Source: Lachnospiraceae bacterium (GTDB taxonomy: Bacteria; Bacillota; Clostridia; Lachnospirales; Lachnospiraceae). Taken from it: 64,000 nucleotides of DNA. The DNA lies in NCBI GenBank assembly GCA_900772845.1, contig CAAGSD010000054.1:3681-67680 (forward strand). The letters run 5' to 3'. Shown here in pieces: positions 25,323-34,962 of this stretch. Numbering within the stretch: position 1 is the first letter of the stretch; every line of letters starts with the position of its first letter. Below the pieces are notes generated by a model that was not told where the DNA came from, made no database searches, and was given only the letters and a program-made list of their open reading frames with translations. The position numbers and the translations under genes are program-made.

Positions 25323-27668
25323 ATGCTGACAGTAAAAGCCCCTATAGAATTAAAGTGCAGAGCCGGTATTGTTCCCTCCTATGAAGGCTTTGTCCGCAGG
25401 ATCACCGGCAATTACGAGATGATGTCGGCGATGGTCACAGGAGAGGATCTGCTCCATCTGGTGACGGAGCCGCCGGAGGTCTTCTTTGCGGAGGGCAGTG
25501 TCTCCACGGTTCTTAACCAGACGAACATCTATCAGAACCAGGAGACGAAACTTGAGATTCTGAACCAGCTGCTTAACCGCATTACAGTAGATGCCGGGAT
25601 GCGCATCACCTATCAGGATCGTGTCTATATCACGGACATGCTGCAGAAGCTGGGCATTAAAAATGTACAGCAGTTCATGCATCAGGTCACACAGCTCAAG
25701 GAAGAGACAAAAAATACGACGGAGCTGATCGACTATTACTGGAACCACATGGAGCAGCTGCAGGAACTGATACAGAGCTATAAGGAGAGCAGGGAAGAAA
25801 AGACAGAAAACAGTGAGTACCGGCAGGAGGATAATATTCTGCACCTGCATCAGGACATTATGAACCGTCTGCAGACGGGAAGTATTTACCAGATTGTATC
25901 AAATTTTAACCATAATTCGTCAGCTTCGGCAGATTATATCAGTGGAGACGAGCTGCAATCCGCAGAATATTACCGGATCACCAGAAATATTCTGCTGAAC
26001 ACGTTGGAAAATGAAGCAAAGGGAGAGAAAATGCCTCTGGAGTACCGACACGAGAATTATTATGAGGAAGTTCTTCCGCTTACGGAGGAGATTACAGAAC
26101 AGAAAATTACGAACCAGATTGCGGCGGCTGTGCTGCTGCAGCTGGCAGACAATATATATCAGAACCGGCATGAGAACGTAGACCGGAAAGGAGATGTGTG
26201 GTACACCGTGTCCAACGCTTTTTACCGTTCGGCAGGGAACACGATGAACCGGCTGCACAGAAATTTTGTGCAGCAGTATTACCGCAGTGACAGAGCGGGA
26301 GATTATCTTGTCAATCTTAACGAGAATTACAGACAGGAATTGGAGCTGTTGGATCGTATCGTTTCCATTCGGGAGACTGCGGAGGAACAGGAGCGGACCG
26401 CACCCGCACAGACAGCGGTGAAACTGGAAAATGTACAGCAATACCGGGAGGAAGAGACGTATCAGAACCTGACAGACAACAGAAACTACCGGGAAGGAGA
26501 CCGATATTACCGGAACCAGACGGGTAATACCACAGAGGAAAGAAATTATCTTCAGAATTTTTCCAATGAGGAGAGGTACCTGAGCAGAGAGCAGAATACC
26601 TTTGCGGACACAGAGGTCAATGTCCGTCAGGAACACCGGGAGGTGACGCTGGAACAACTGGAGGAATTTCACCGTCACAATGTGGAGAACCGCAACAAAT
26701 ATTATCAGAAGCTGGAACAGCTTAGAAACCTGCAGGAGAAGCCGGGCAAGGCTCCCAATCTGCAGAAGATGCGCAGGGAGGGGCTTCTGGCGTTGGAACA
26801 TCCGCAGGAAATGTTGCAGCAGCTAAAGGAAGAAGGAAACGAGCAGCAGGAGCAGGCGGCGCATCTCAGACAGCAGGAACTGGCATTTTTGCCGGAGGAT
26901 ACACAGCGCATTTACGAGGTGTTGGAGCAGTATCTGCAGACTCCGGAGAGATATAGGCAGGCGGAAGCTGTGACAAACCATAGCATCGGAAGACTGATGC
27001 GGGACATCGAACTTGTGGAGAGAGAGTCCAGGGAACAGATACAGACAGACATACACACAGACAGACAGACGAGCAGCCGGTCGGAGACCTTCGAGCAGAA
27101 CTGGGTAGAGAGACAACCCGTGGAGCTACACTATCAGGAAGAGTCGGATGGAGCTGCCGCAGAAACTGCCCCGGAAGGCAGAACTGCGGAAACGGTGGAA
27201 AATCGGGAATTCGCAGAACGGCAGCTGCGCAAGCAGGAACTGTTTCACAGCCGCACGGACAAGACGTTCCGGGATATTTCCGAGACAGTGGTTGAGCGGT
27301 GGGAGGAGAATTCCCGCAGGGAGCCTGTGCAGAGTGCCATGACCGAGGAGGAGCGCCGGAACCGGATAGCACTGGTGCACAAGCAGCAGACGGAAAATGA
27401 GATCACAGAGGAGATCATGGAACAGCTGATGAACCAGAACCGTGTGCTCGAGAACCAGACAAGGGTGATGGAGGAGGTTACACAGAATTCCAGAACAGTG
27501 GAGCGCCGCATAACGAACCAGACGACACATGAAATCACCCAGCAGACGGAAAATCTCACCGAGATGATCAGCCGCGGCGTGCAGGGAAGGATCGGTGACA
27601 TCACAGATCAGGTGTATAACCGGTTGGAGAAGCGCCTGCAGAATGAACGGCGGCGCAGGGGAATCTAG
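25323..27668 (+). CDS. Long coiled-coil protein, tape-measure candidate
   Basis: A 781-residue protein without signal peptide or TM helix. Residues 1-130 look globular (TVKAPIELKCRAGIVPSYEG); the rest is helical and extremely rich in Gln, Glu, Asn and Arg, with long coiled-coil stretches and a basic end (RLQNERRRRGI). No family recognised. The block has no other Afp14-like tape measure, and the position between tube and baseplate genes fits one. It could instead be an assembly scaffold. The N-terminal VKAPIELKCRAG recalls baseplate-contact peptides, but this is only a resemblance. Confidence 0.5.
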   Translation: MLTVKAPIELKCRAGIVPSYEGFVRRITGNYEMMSAMVTGEDLLHLVTEPPEVFFAEGSVSTVLNQTNIYQNQETKLEILNQLLNRITVDAGMRITYQDRVYITDMLQKLGIKNVQQFMHQVTQLKEETKNTTELIDYYWNHMEQLQELIQSYKESREEKTENSEYRQEDNILHLHQDIMNRLQTGSIYQIVSNFNHNSSASADYISGDELQSAEYYRITRNILLNTLENEAKGEKMPLEYRHENYYEEVLPLTEEITEQKITNQIAAAVLLQLADNIYQNRHENVDRKGDVWYTVSNAFYRSAGNTMNRLHRNFVQQYYRSDRAGDYLVNLNENYRQELELLDRIVSIRETAEEQERTAPAQTAVKLENVQQYREEETYQNLTDNRNYREGDRYYRNQTGNTTEERNYLQNFSNEERYLSREQNTFADTEVNVRQEHREVTLEQLEEFHRHNVENRNKYYQKLEQLRNLQEKPGKAPNLQKMRREGLLALEHPQEMLQQLKEEGNEQQEQAAHLRQQELAFLPEDTQRIYEVLEQYLQTPERYRQAEAVTNHSIGRLMRDIELVERESREQIQTDIHTDRQTSSRSETFEQNWVERQPVELHYQEESDGAAAETAPEGRTAETVENREFAERQLRKQELFHSRTDKTFRDISETVVERWEENSRREPVQSAMTEEERRNRIALVHKQQTENEITEEIMEQLMNQNRVLENQTRVMEEVTQNSRTVERRITNQTTHEITQQTENLTEMISRGVQGRIGDITDQVYNRLEKRLQNERRRRGI

Positions 27669-27702
27669 TTAGACATCGCAGAAGAAAGGAGGCAGGACAG
27701 GA

Positions 27703-28551
27703 ATGAATTCTATAGCAGAAAACCTTGTGAACAGTCTGTCGGGCAATGTGCCGAAGGCAGTGCTCTGTGTCAGAAATATCAAGACTCTCAAGCAGGTTAC
27801 TCCGAAGGACACCCCGGAGGAGATGCTCCGCAAGAAGAAAGACAATATGGCAGACACGCTCGAGAAGGCGAATAATCTGCAGAAGTCACTCATGGAGGCG
27901 ACTGCGGGAGCACTGTCCGGCACACTGTCATCGGAGGCCAGGGACAGCCTGATGGGGCAGGATAAGGCGTATCTTGCCATGGAGGTACAATATAATCCTT
28001 CAAGCATCCATATGCAGACGACGACGGGGTCACAGCTGGAATACAGTGGCGGCAATATGGGAAATATGTCGAATAACATGATTATCCAGAATGTAGTGCC
28101 TACCTCCACGACTATGAATGTCCAGTTGATCTTTGATGAGGTGAATATTTACGATGCGTTTATGGTCAACAATGTAAATTCGCCGGTGGGTGCTGTCACC
28201 CAGGCAGCGAAATACGCTGTAGATAAAGGGCATTCCGTCCAGCATCAGATTGAGGGGATCCTTTCCCTGCTGACGATGGATGTGACAAGACAGGTTGTGT
28301 TCTACTGGGCAAAGATGTGTTTCAGAGGCGAACTCACGGCGGTACAGGCACACTACACTATGTTCAATAAATCGGGAAATCCGATCCGGGGCGTGGTAAA
28401 CCTTTCCATCAGACAGGGAGAACAGGCAAAGTTTTATGATCCGGCTTACTGGGAGAAGGCATATGATAATCTTTTCAAAAAGGGAAAGGCAAACGGTAAG
28501 AGTACCTTTTCAAAGGCTACGAACAACAATGTTCTGAATCTGAACCTGTAA
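27703..28551 (+). CDS. CIS_tube/Afp7-like adaptor protein, copy 1
   Basis: A 282-residue protein of the contractile-injection tube-associated family (Afp7/Pvc7-like N-terminal domain). Visible are VQYNPSSIHMQT, a long strand with VQLIFDEVNIYDAF, and GNPIRGVVNLSIRQ. Afp7 has a C-terminal LysM; here the C-terminus is a short Lys/Asn tail without one. It probably joins the tube foot to the spike hub. The next gene is its paralogue. Confidence 0.75.
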   Translation: MNSIAENLVNSLSGNVPKAVLCVRNIKTLKQVTPKDTPEEMLRKKKDNMADTLEKANNLQKSLMEATAGALSGTLSSEARDSLMGQDKAYLAMEVQYNPSSIHMQTTTGSQLEYSGGNMGNMSNNMIIQNVVPTSTTMNVQLIFDEVNIYDAFMVNNVNSPVGAVTQAAKYAVDKGHSVQHQIEGILSLLTMDVTRQVVFYWAKMCFRGELTAVQAHYTMFNKSGNPIRGVVNLSIRQGEQAKFYDPAYWEKAYDNLFKKGKANGKSTFSKATNNNVLNLNL

Positions 28552-28579
28552 AGGCTTTGACAGCGGAAAAGGGGCAGCT

Positions 28580-29440
28580 ATGGATGCAATAAATCATACA
28601 CTTGGAAATATAGAAAAGGCGCAGATCCGCATCAGCACCTATAATATGATAGAGGAAAAAAAGCTCCAGATCAAGGAGAACGTTCCGGCAAAGGGAACGG
28701 CCGGTGCTCTGGGCAGCATTGCAAGTAAGAGCGGGCTTGAAGGCGTCGGAGCCTCCCAGCTCGGAAAGGTGGCACAGGCGGCAGTGGGATCCACCATAAA
28801 GTCGGTAAAGGCAGTCTCTGACCGGATGCAGTCGGGCGTAAAGACCTACACGGTCCAGTTTAACCCGAGTCAGCTCACCTTGAGCGGATACGGCGGCGGT
28901 ATGTACCAGAAGACCGATTACGGAACTGCTTCCAGTGACAAGAAGCAGCAGAAAAACATAGGAATTTCTTACGAGCCGGCAAAGGTAAGACTGATGATGA
29001 GTGTTACGCTGATCTTCGATCAGGTATCGGTAAAGGATGCCTTTATGGCGGATAAGTTCGCAGCATCACCGACCGGTGCGGCGACCGGGATGACCTCTCT
29101 GGTCAAGGAGGCTGTCACAGGGGAGGAATATTCGGTGCAGCCCATCATTGAGGGTTTTATCGGGATGCTGCGGCAGGAGCGCACACGTTTTATCAGCTTT
29201 TGCTGGGGATCAATGCAGTATGAGGGTGTCGTGAACAGCCTGAATACGAGATATACGATGTTCAATCTGACAGGACAGCCCATCAGGGGTGAGGTGGAGC
29301 TCTCCATGATTCTGGTGGATGAGGAGGTCGGACCGAACGATATGGGTACCTGGAAAAAGCATTACGAAGAAGCGTTTGGCGGTGGCAATGTAAGCTATAG
29401 AAATAAGACCCAGTATGTGGGCAATATTCTGAATCTATAG
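28580..29440 (+). CDS. CIS_tube/Afp7-like adaptor protein, copy 2
   Basis: A 286-residue paralogue of the gene before it: VQFNPSQLTLSGYGG, VTLIFDQVSVKDAFM and GQPIRGEVELSMI line up with VQYNPSSI, VQLIFDEVNIYDAF and GNPIRGVVNLSI. Both end in NILNL/LNLNL. It also lacks LysM. Two tandem adaptors suggest a hetero-oligomeric ring, or two successive rings, between hub and tube. Confidence 0.75.
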   Translation: MDAINHTLGNIEKAQIRISTYNMIEEKKLQIKENVPAKGTAGALGSIASKSGLEGVGASQLGKVAQAAVGSTIKSVKAVSDRMQSGVKTYTVQFNPSQLTLSGYGGGMYQKTDYGTASSDKKQQKNIGISYEPAKVRLMMSVTLIFDQVSVKDAFMADKFAASPTGAATGMTSLVKEAVTGEEYSVQPIIEGFIGMLRQERTRFISFCWGSMQYEGVVNSLNTRYTMFNLTGQPIRGEVELSMILVDEEVGPNDMGTWKKHYEEAFGGGNVSYRNKTQYVGNILNL

Positions 29441-29476
29441 GACAGCAGCTGCTGAAATTGATGCAGGGGAAAGAGA

Positions 29477-30631
29477 ATGGCAAGCTTTGATTACAAAGAT
29501 CTCTTAACTGAATACAATAAATTTACCAGTCCGAAGACGGTCGTGCTGGTCGGCGGAAAGAATCTGTCTGAGGATAAGAACAGTTTCAGTATCTCTGATG
29601 TGGAAATCGAGATGAGTGCCGGCTATGAGGCGGGCATGGCGACTTTCTGGATTCATGACTGTTACGACGGTCTGACCTGCACCTTTAAGACGCAGGAGCT
29701 GCAGCCTTATATCAGGCTCGGTTCGCAGGTCACAATCTGTCTCGGCTATGATCTCACAGTGCGCAAGGTGTTCTGCGGTTTCATTGCGAGGGTCAATTTC
29801 GACTTTTCGGCAAACGGCGGGATTCCCGGCGTAGAGGTCACGGTGATGGATGCAAAGGGCATCATGATGGCGAATAACCATTCACAGCAATTGAAGGCGC
29901 AGTATTACTCGGATGCGGTGAAGGAAATCTTCCGCAAGCCGGCATATAACAACCTTCTCCAAAAGAAAATCATCACGGGTGTCTCCGTGGAGGATACACC
30001 GGATAAGCCGGTGACAGGCACGGTGGGGGAGAGTAAGGCAAGTGATAAGACCGTGGAGATGGTCGGCGAGAGCGATTATGAATTCGTGGTAAAGGCAGCA
30101 AAAAAATTTAACTTTGATTTCTTTATCCACGGAGGAGAAGTCTTATTCCGCAAGGCAAAGAGCAACTCCGAGATACTGATGGAGCTGACACCGGAGACCG
30201 GAATCAGAGGAATCAATATGGGCTATGACATCACCGGACTGACAGCAGGAATCGAGGTACGCTGTCTGGATGTGGGGAAGGGGAAGTTAATCTCCTCCTA
30301 CAAGAAGAACGGCAACAAGATTTCCCATGGAAATCATGCCAAGGCACTGCTGGCGAAATCGAAGAAGGTGTATGTCGATCCCACGACCTCGTCCAAGATG
30401 GATGCCGATAACCGTCTCGATTACCTGATGGAGGATATGACCTACCGCTTCGGAACGTTGGAGGCGGATGTGATCGGAATACCGGAGATCGTGCCCGGAC
30501 GCTTCATCAGAGTGTCGGGCTTCGGCGACAACCTGTCGAATACCTATTATCTGCAGACTGTGAGACATTGTTTTACGGAGCAGGGGTATGTGACAAGAAT
30601 TATCGGCAAGGCGTGCGGATTTGAGGAGTAA
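29477..30631 (+). CDS. Phage late control D / gp27-like hub protein
   Basis: A 384-residue protein like the N-terminal hub half of VgrG/Afp8: the two beta-barrel domains of gp27 with YIRLGSQVTICLGYD, VFCGFIARVNFDF and, between them, the strand-helix module VGESDYEFVVKAAKKFNFDFF. It forms the trimeric hub on which the spike sits. Hub and spike are separate genes here rather than one VgrG-like protein. Confidence 0.85.
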   Translation: MASFDYKDLLTEYNKFTSPKTVVLVGGKNLSEDKNSFSISDVEIEMSAGYEAGMATFWIHDCYDGLTCTFKTQELQPYIRLGSQVTICLGYDLTVRKVFCGFIARVNFDFSANGGIPGVEVTVMDAKGIMMANNHSQQLKAQYYSDAVKEIFRKPAYNNLLQKKIITGVSVEDTPDKPVTGTVGESKASDKTVEMVGESDYEFVVKAAKKFNFDFFIHGGEVLFRKAKSNSEILMELTPETGIRGINMGYDITGLTAGIEVRCLDVGKGKLISSYKKNGNKISHGNHAKALLAKSKKVYVDPTTSSKMDADNRLDYLMEDMTYRFGTLEADVIGIPEIVPGRFIRVSGFGDNLSNTYYLQTVRHCFTEQGYVTRIIGKACGFEE

Positions 30632-30664
30632 GTCCACATACCGGGAAAGGATGGAGGAAGAAGC

Positions 30665-31480
30665 GTGGCACTTTTTGATGTAATAGATGAGATAGCGGAA
30701 AAACAAGTATTGAAGACAGAGACAGGGGACAACAGGATCTTCGGCATCGTCGTAGGGCAGGTTGTCAAGAATTATGACAAGGATATGCCCGGGCGTGTCT
30801 GTGTCTCCATCTTTACCCGGGACAAGGAGGCAAACGAGCTGAAATGGGCGAGAGTTGCGATGCCCTCCAGCGGCTCCAAGTGGGGACATTATTTTCTGCC
30901 TGAGGTCGGAGACCATGTCCTCGTCTGCTTTGAGCAGGGAAATATTGAAAAGCCTTATGTCATAGGCTGCATACCGAGAGAAAACGACCAGTTTCTGAAG
31001 AAGACGGTGGATGAGGACAACCAGTATAAAAAGATCATGACCCGCCATGGAAATACCATCCTGTTCGAGGACAATAAGGAGGGGGAAGGGGATAAGGATA
31101 AGATAAAGATCGAGACCCCGAAATCCACCCATCGGATCGAACTGGATAACGAGAAGGGACTGATGCTGATCTCAGACAAAGACGGCAAGAATAAGATCGA
31201 GATACAGACAGGCGACTCGGGAAAAATGGAGATCTTTGCGGAGAAGAAGCTCACGATCAAGGTCGGCGACAATATTACACTGACCATGAACGGCAACAAC
31301 GGCACAACGGAGCTTGAGACGACAAAATTAAATGTGAAGGTGAACGGAAATATGAAATACACCTCCACGGGGGGCGCAACGCTGGAGGGTTCCACTGTCA
31401 GCATGAAGTCAACGTCCTCCATGAATCTGGAAAGCAGTGCAGCGGTGAAAATCAGTGGAACGCCGATCAGCATCGGATAG
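30665..31480 (+). CDS. gpV/gp5-like spike protein
   Basis: A 271-residue protein starting with GTG after GGAGGAAG. Residues 20-110 are an OB-fold as in gpV and VgrG (NRIFGIVVGQVVKNYDKD, RVCVSIFTRDKE, HYFLPEVGDHVLVCFEQGN, PYVIGCI). The C-terminal half has the short repeating strands of a triple-stranded beta helix (KLTIKVGDNITLTMNG, TTKLNVKVNGN). It makes the spike that carries the PAAR tip. Confidence 0.88.
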   Translation: MALFDVIDEIAEKQVLKTETGDNRIFGIVVGQVVKNYDKDMPGRVCVSIFTRDKEANELKWARVAMPSSGSKWGHYFLPEVGDHVLVCFEQGNIEKPYVIGCIPRENDQFLKKTVDEDNQYKKIMTRHGNTILFEDNKEGEGDKDKIKIETPKSTHRIELDNEKGLMLISDKDGKNKIEIQTGDSGKMEIFAEKKLTIKVGDNITLTMNGNNGTTELETTKLNVKVNGNMKYTSTGGATLEGSTVSMKSTSSMNLESSAAVKISGTPISIG

Positions 31481-31496
31481 GCAGGGGGGAACAGCG

Positions 31497-31958
31497 ATGG
31501 AGAACAATGACTTTTTAGGCAAAGGAATGAAATTTCCGCCGCAGATCAATTCTGCCACAGGAAGATTTGTGACAGTCTCAGATCTGGAGAGTGTCAGGGA
31601 GTCAGTTTACCTGATATTGATGACACAGAAGTCGGAGCGGTTCCTGCGGCCGGAATTCGGCAGTGAACTGATGGCATATACATTTATGGATGTCAACCTG
31701 ACGAATATCAATATCATGTGCGGAAACATCCGCCGGGAGATACAGCGGCAGGAGCCCCGCATCAGTGACGTGGAGGTGTCGGCAGATCCGAATATCAAGG
31801 ACGGATGCCTTGTGATCAAGGTAGATTATTATGTGATAGGCAGCAATACGAGAGATAATTTTGTCTTTCCCTTCTACCTGAATACAGGAGAAGAGGAGGC
31901 TGCGCAGGAGGAATTCGCACCGGAACAGGGTGATACAGAGGAGCAATATGAAGATTGA
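31497..31958 (+). CDS. gp25-like baseplate protein
   Basis: A 153-residue gp25/Afp9-like protein: FPPQINSATGRF, VRESVYLILMTQKSERFLRPEFG, then FMDVNLTNIN and a final strand domain. gp25 nucleates the sheath at the baseplate. The start at 31497 follows GGGGGGAA; an earlier frame start would lie inside the spike gene. Its last 11 bases overlap the next start. The acidic tail (EEEAAQEEF) is longer than usual. Confidence 0.88.
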   Translation: MENNDFLGKGMKFPPQINSATGRFVTVSDLESVRESVYLILMTQKSERFLRPEFGSELMAYTFMDVNLTNINIMCGNIRREIQRQEPRISDVEVSADPNIKDGCLVIKVDYYVIGSNTRDNFVFPFYLNTGEEEAAQEEFAPEQGDTEEQYED

Positions 31959-34944
31959 TAAGAGAACAGCGACGGATATTGAAAACAAAATAGCGGAACT
32001 TGCTGCCTCCTATGTGCCGGAATGGAATTTTAACAGGGAGGATCCCGATATCGGTTCCACGCTTGCCATTCTGTTTGCAGGTCAGATGAAGGACAATATT
32101 GACCGGTTTAATCAGGTGTTGGACATCTGTCATACGGAATTTGTCAATATGCTTGATCTGTCCCTTTTGCCGGCGAAGCCGTCCTGTGCCGTGGTACTTA
32201 TGGAACTGATCCAGGATACCATTCCGGGTACGGGCGTTGCAAAGGGAACAAAGCTGCTGGCGGAGGGTGAGGAGCCCCAGATCTTTGAAACGGCACACAA
32301 TCTGTATGTGACGAATTCCCGACTGCAGTCCTGTTTTATGACGGAGAAAGAGACAGGAAAGATCCTGCCGTTACTGGGCAGCTTCCGATGCCCGCAGATC
32401 CTGCAGGAAAAGGAGTCTGACGGGGAACAGGAGGAGCCGGATCAGCCGGAAAAGCTGACACCGTTTTACCTGTTTAAAGATCAGGCCAAGGGAATGGAGC
32501 AGAACGCAGTGATGCTCTACCACCCCACGGTATTCGATGCGGCGGGAAACACGATCTTCGTAAGAATAGAGGGAAATGAGGAGATTGTAAAGAAACTTCT
32601 GTCAGAGGATTTCACCCTTCAGTATGTCACGGAGCAGGGACTTAAGAAGGTGGAGGGGCTCGAGCTTTTGGCTGACGGCAGAACCCTTGCTTTCAGAGAA
32701 CCGGAAGAAAGTGTTCCGGTGCAGCTTGATGGCAAAGACTACGGTATGCTGGCGATCATTGCCGAGGAGCCGGTGAAGGAAAATATGGAAGTCGAGGGCA
32801 TCCGGCTGGCATCCGCAGGAGAAGCACAGGCGCCGGAATTTGTGAACAACGGAACTACGGATTTTGAGACAGAGACTTTTGCTCCCTTCGGGGATACGCT
32901 CTCTCTGTTCAGCGAATGCTATATCGGGCATGACCGTTATTTCGGAAAGCCCGGAGCACTTGTGACACTTAACTTTGAGGTGGCATACCCGGAGCACAGG
33001 GTCTCCCTCATGGCAGTGACAGAGCAGGAAGATCTGAAAATTATCAAGCGCAAACCCAGAACAACGGCGGAGAATAATATTGCAGACTGCTATGCGGAGG
33101 AGATCTCCATAGAGTATTTCAATGGTATCGGCTGGAAGAAGCTGTCATGCAATCAGGAATACAGATCACTTTTCGGAACAGCGGAGGCAATGAAGTGTAC
33201 GCTGGAGTTTGTCAGTCCGCCGGATTGGCAGGAGATGTCTGTCGGCGGGGACAAGGGAAGATGTCTGCGTATTCAGCTTTTAAAATCCGATAACTGTTAT
33301 ATGCGTCCCTGTGTACACCATTATCCGCAGATCAGCAACATGACGATTGCCTACACCTACGGGGATCATTTTGTGCAGCCGGAGAAAGTGCGGGCAATCG
33401 CCGGCACAAGGGAACTGGAGCTCTCGGTGAAGATGATGGAGGGAAAGAGATTCCTGCTTTTCCAGAGGGGAGAGTACGCAGAGGACTATCTGTATCTGGG
33501 CTTTGGAAAACCGATGGAGGACGGTCCGGTCAGCATGCTGTTCCAGCTCGAGGATGGTGCGCAGTATGACGCCACGGAGTGCCGGTTTGAGTACAGTACG
33601 ATCCACGGCTTCCGACAGATGCGGGTGCTGGATCATACGGCGAATATGTCCCGCTCGGGAATTGTCATGTTCATGCCGCCCTCAGATATGTCGATGGTGA
33701 CGATAGAGGGGAAAACGGCATACTGGATCAGACTCAGCAGGACGGAGAAACAGACGGCAGACGGCAATCCGCCGAAGGTGCTGGACATCCGGCTGAATGC
33801 GGTCGAGGTCTACAATATAGAGACCAGACAGGAGGAAGAATACTATATCGACGAAGTTGCCGCCAATATGGTGTTCGATCTGGGTGTGCCCAACATTCTG
33901 GATGTGGAGCTCTGGGTGAACGAGACAAACAGACACACCGAGGAGAACATGAACCGGCTGTACAGGGAGATGCCGGACAAGGTGCGCATCGAGCGCGACA
34001 TGATCGGCAACATCTCTTCCTTCTATGTAAAATGGAATGAGACGGAGCAGTTCGGCAACGGGCGGCTGGAGAGGGAGTACATACTTGACAGGCTGAACCA
34101 GAGAATCCTGTTCGGTGATGGAATCCACTCGGAAATTCCGAGAGTTTTAAACGATGCGGCATTCCGCATGGTGATCCGCTGTTGTAACGGGCAGCAGGGA
34201 AACGTGGAAGCGGGAAGCATCAACGAATCTCTGGAAAACCTGATGTTCATAGATACGATCTACAATCCGAAATGCGCTTTCGGCGGCAGCAATATCGAAA
34301 GCATTGACAGTGCGCTGAGAAGGGGAGCGAATATTTTAAGCTCCAGAAGGCGGCTCGTGTCGGTGAAGGACTATGAGCGGGAGATCCTGTCCTATTCGGA
34401 CAATATAGAAAAGATCAGCAGTGTGACAGGAATCGACCGCAACGGGGAAAGGGCGGACAGCAAGGTAACGTTTGTACTGTTGTTGAAGGACTACAAGTCC
34501 GGATCCTACTCCTTCCACAATGCTGCGGCAAATCTCAAGAAGCATCTGCTGCAGAATTGTGAGTTGATGATTGCACCCGAGGAATTATGTCTCACAGAGC
34601 CGGTATTTGTCTCTGTCTCCGTGGATGTATGGGTAGAGATCAGGGATATGGACAACGGCTTCGAGATGCAGAATCGCATGAAGAAATGCCTTGAGGAGTA
34701 TCTGGACGCTGTGAAGAATGGAATGGAATCCGGCTGGGACATCGGAGTGCTTCCGAAGAAATCCCAGATCCGGATGAAGCTGAATTCCATGAAGACGAAA
34801 GCGGCGGTGAGGAGGATTGCGGTGACGGCGACCTATACGGATGCCACCGGGGCGCACGAGATGGACATCGACGACATTGAGGTCACGCCGTTCATGGTGA
34901 CGAGAAGCGGAGAGCACAGAATCCATATCATGCTGTCGGAGTAA
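31948..34944 (+). CDS. Baseplate J-like wedge protein (Afp11-like)
   Basis: A 998-residue baseplate wedge protein. The N-terminal helix region (YVPEWNFNREDPDIGSTLAILFAGQ) and the C-terminal J domain (ALRRGANILSSRRRLVSVKDYE, then SVTGID) are typical of Afp11/gp6. A large insert of strand-rich sequence lies between. The start at 31948 is inside the end of gp25, after GAGGAGC. Wedge heterodimers with the next gene product form the baseplate ring. Confidence 0.85.
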   Translation: MKIDKRTATDIENKIAELAASYVPEWNFNREDPDIGSTLAILFAGQMKDNIDRFNQVLDICHTEFVNMLDLSLLPAKPSCAVVLMELIQDTIPGTGVAKGTKLLAEGEEPQIFETAHNLYVTNSRLQSCFMTEKETGKILPLLGSFRCPQILQEKESDGEQEEPDQPEKLTPFYLFKDQAKGMEQNAVMLYHPTVFDAAGNTIFVRIEGNEEIVKKLLSEDFTLQYVTEQGLKKVEGLELLADGRTLAFREPEESVPVQLDGKDYGMLAIIAEEPVKENMEVEGIRLASAGEAQAPEFVNNGTTDFETETFAPFGDTLSLFSECYIGHDRYFGKPGALVTLNFEVAYPEHRVSLMAVTEQEDLKIIKRKPRTTAENNIADCYAEEISIEYFNGIGWKKLSCNQEYRSLFGTAEAMKCTLEFVSPPDWQEMSVGGDKGRCLRIQLLKSDNCYMRPCVHHYPQISNMTIAYTYGDHFVQPEKVRAIAGTRELELSVKMMEGKRFLLFQRGEYAEDYLYLGFGKPMEDGPVSMLFQLEDGAQYDATECRFEYSTIHGFRQMRVLDHTANMSRSGIVMFMPPSDMSMVTIEGKTAYWIRLSRTEKQTADGNPPKVLDIRLNAVEVYNIETRQEEEYYIDEVAANMVFDLGVPNILDVELWVNETNRHTEENMNRLYREMPDKVRIERDMIGNISSFYVKWNETEQFGNGRLEREYILDRLNQRILFGDGIHSEIPRVLNDAAFRMVIRCCNGQQGNVEAGSINESLENLMFIDTIYNPKCAFGGSNIESIDSALRRGANILSSRRRLVSVKDYEREILSYSDNIEKISSVTGIDRNGERADSKVTFVLLLKDYKSGSYSFHNAAANLKKHLLQNCELMIAPEELCLTEPVFVSVSVDVWVEIRDMDNGFEMQNRMKKCLEEYLDAVKNGMESGWDIGVLPKKSQIRMKLNSMKTKAAVRRIAVTATYTDATGAHEMDIDDIEVTPFMVTRSGEHRIHIMLSE

Positions 34945-34962
34945 GGGAAGGAGAAGGAAAAA

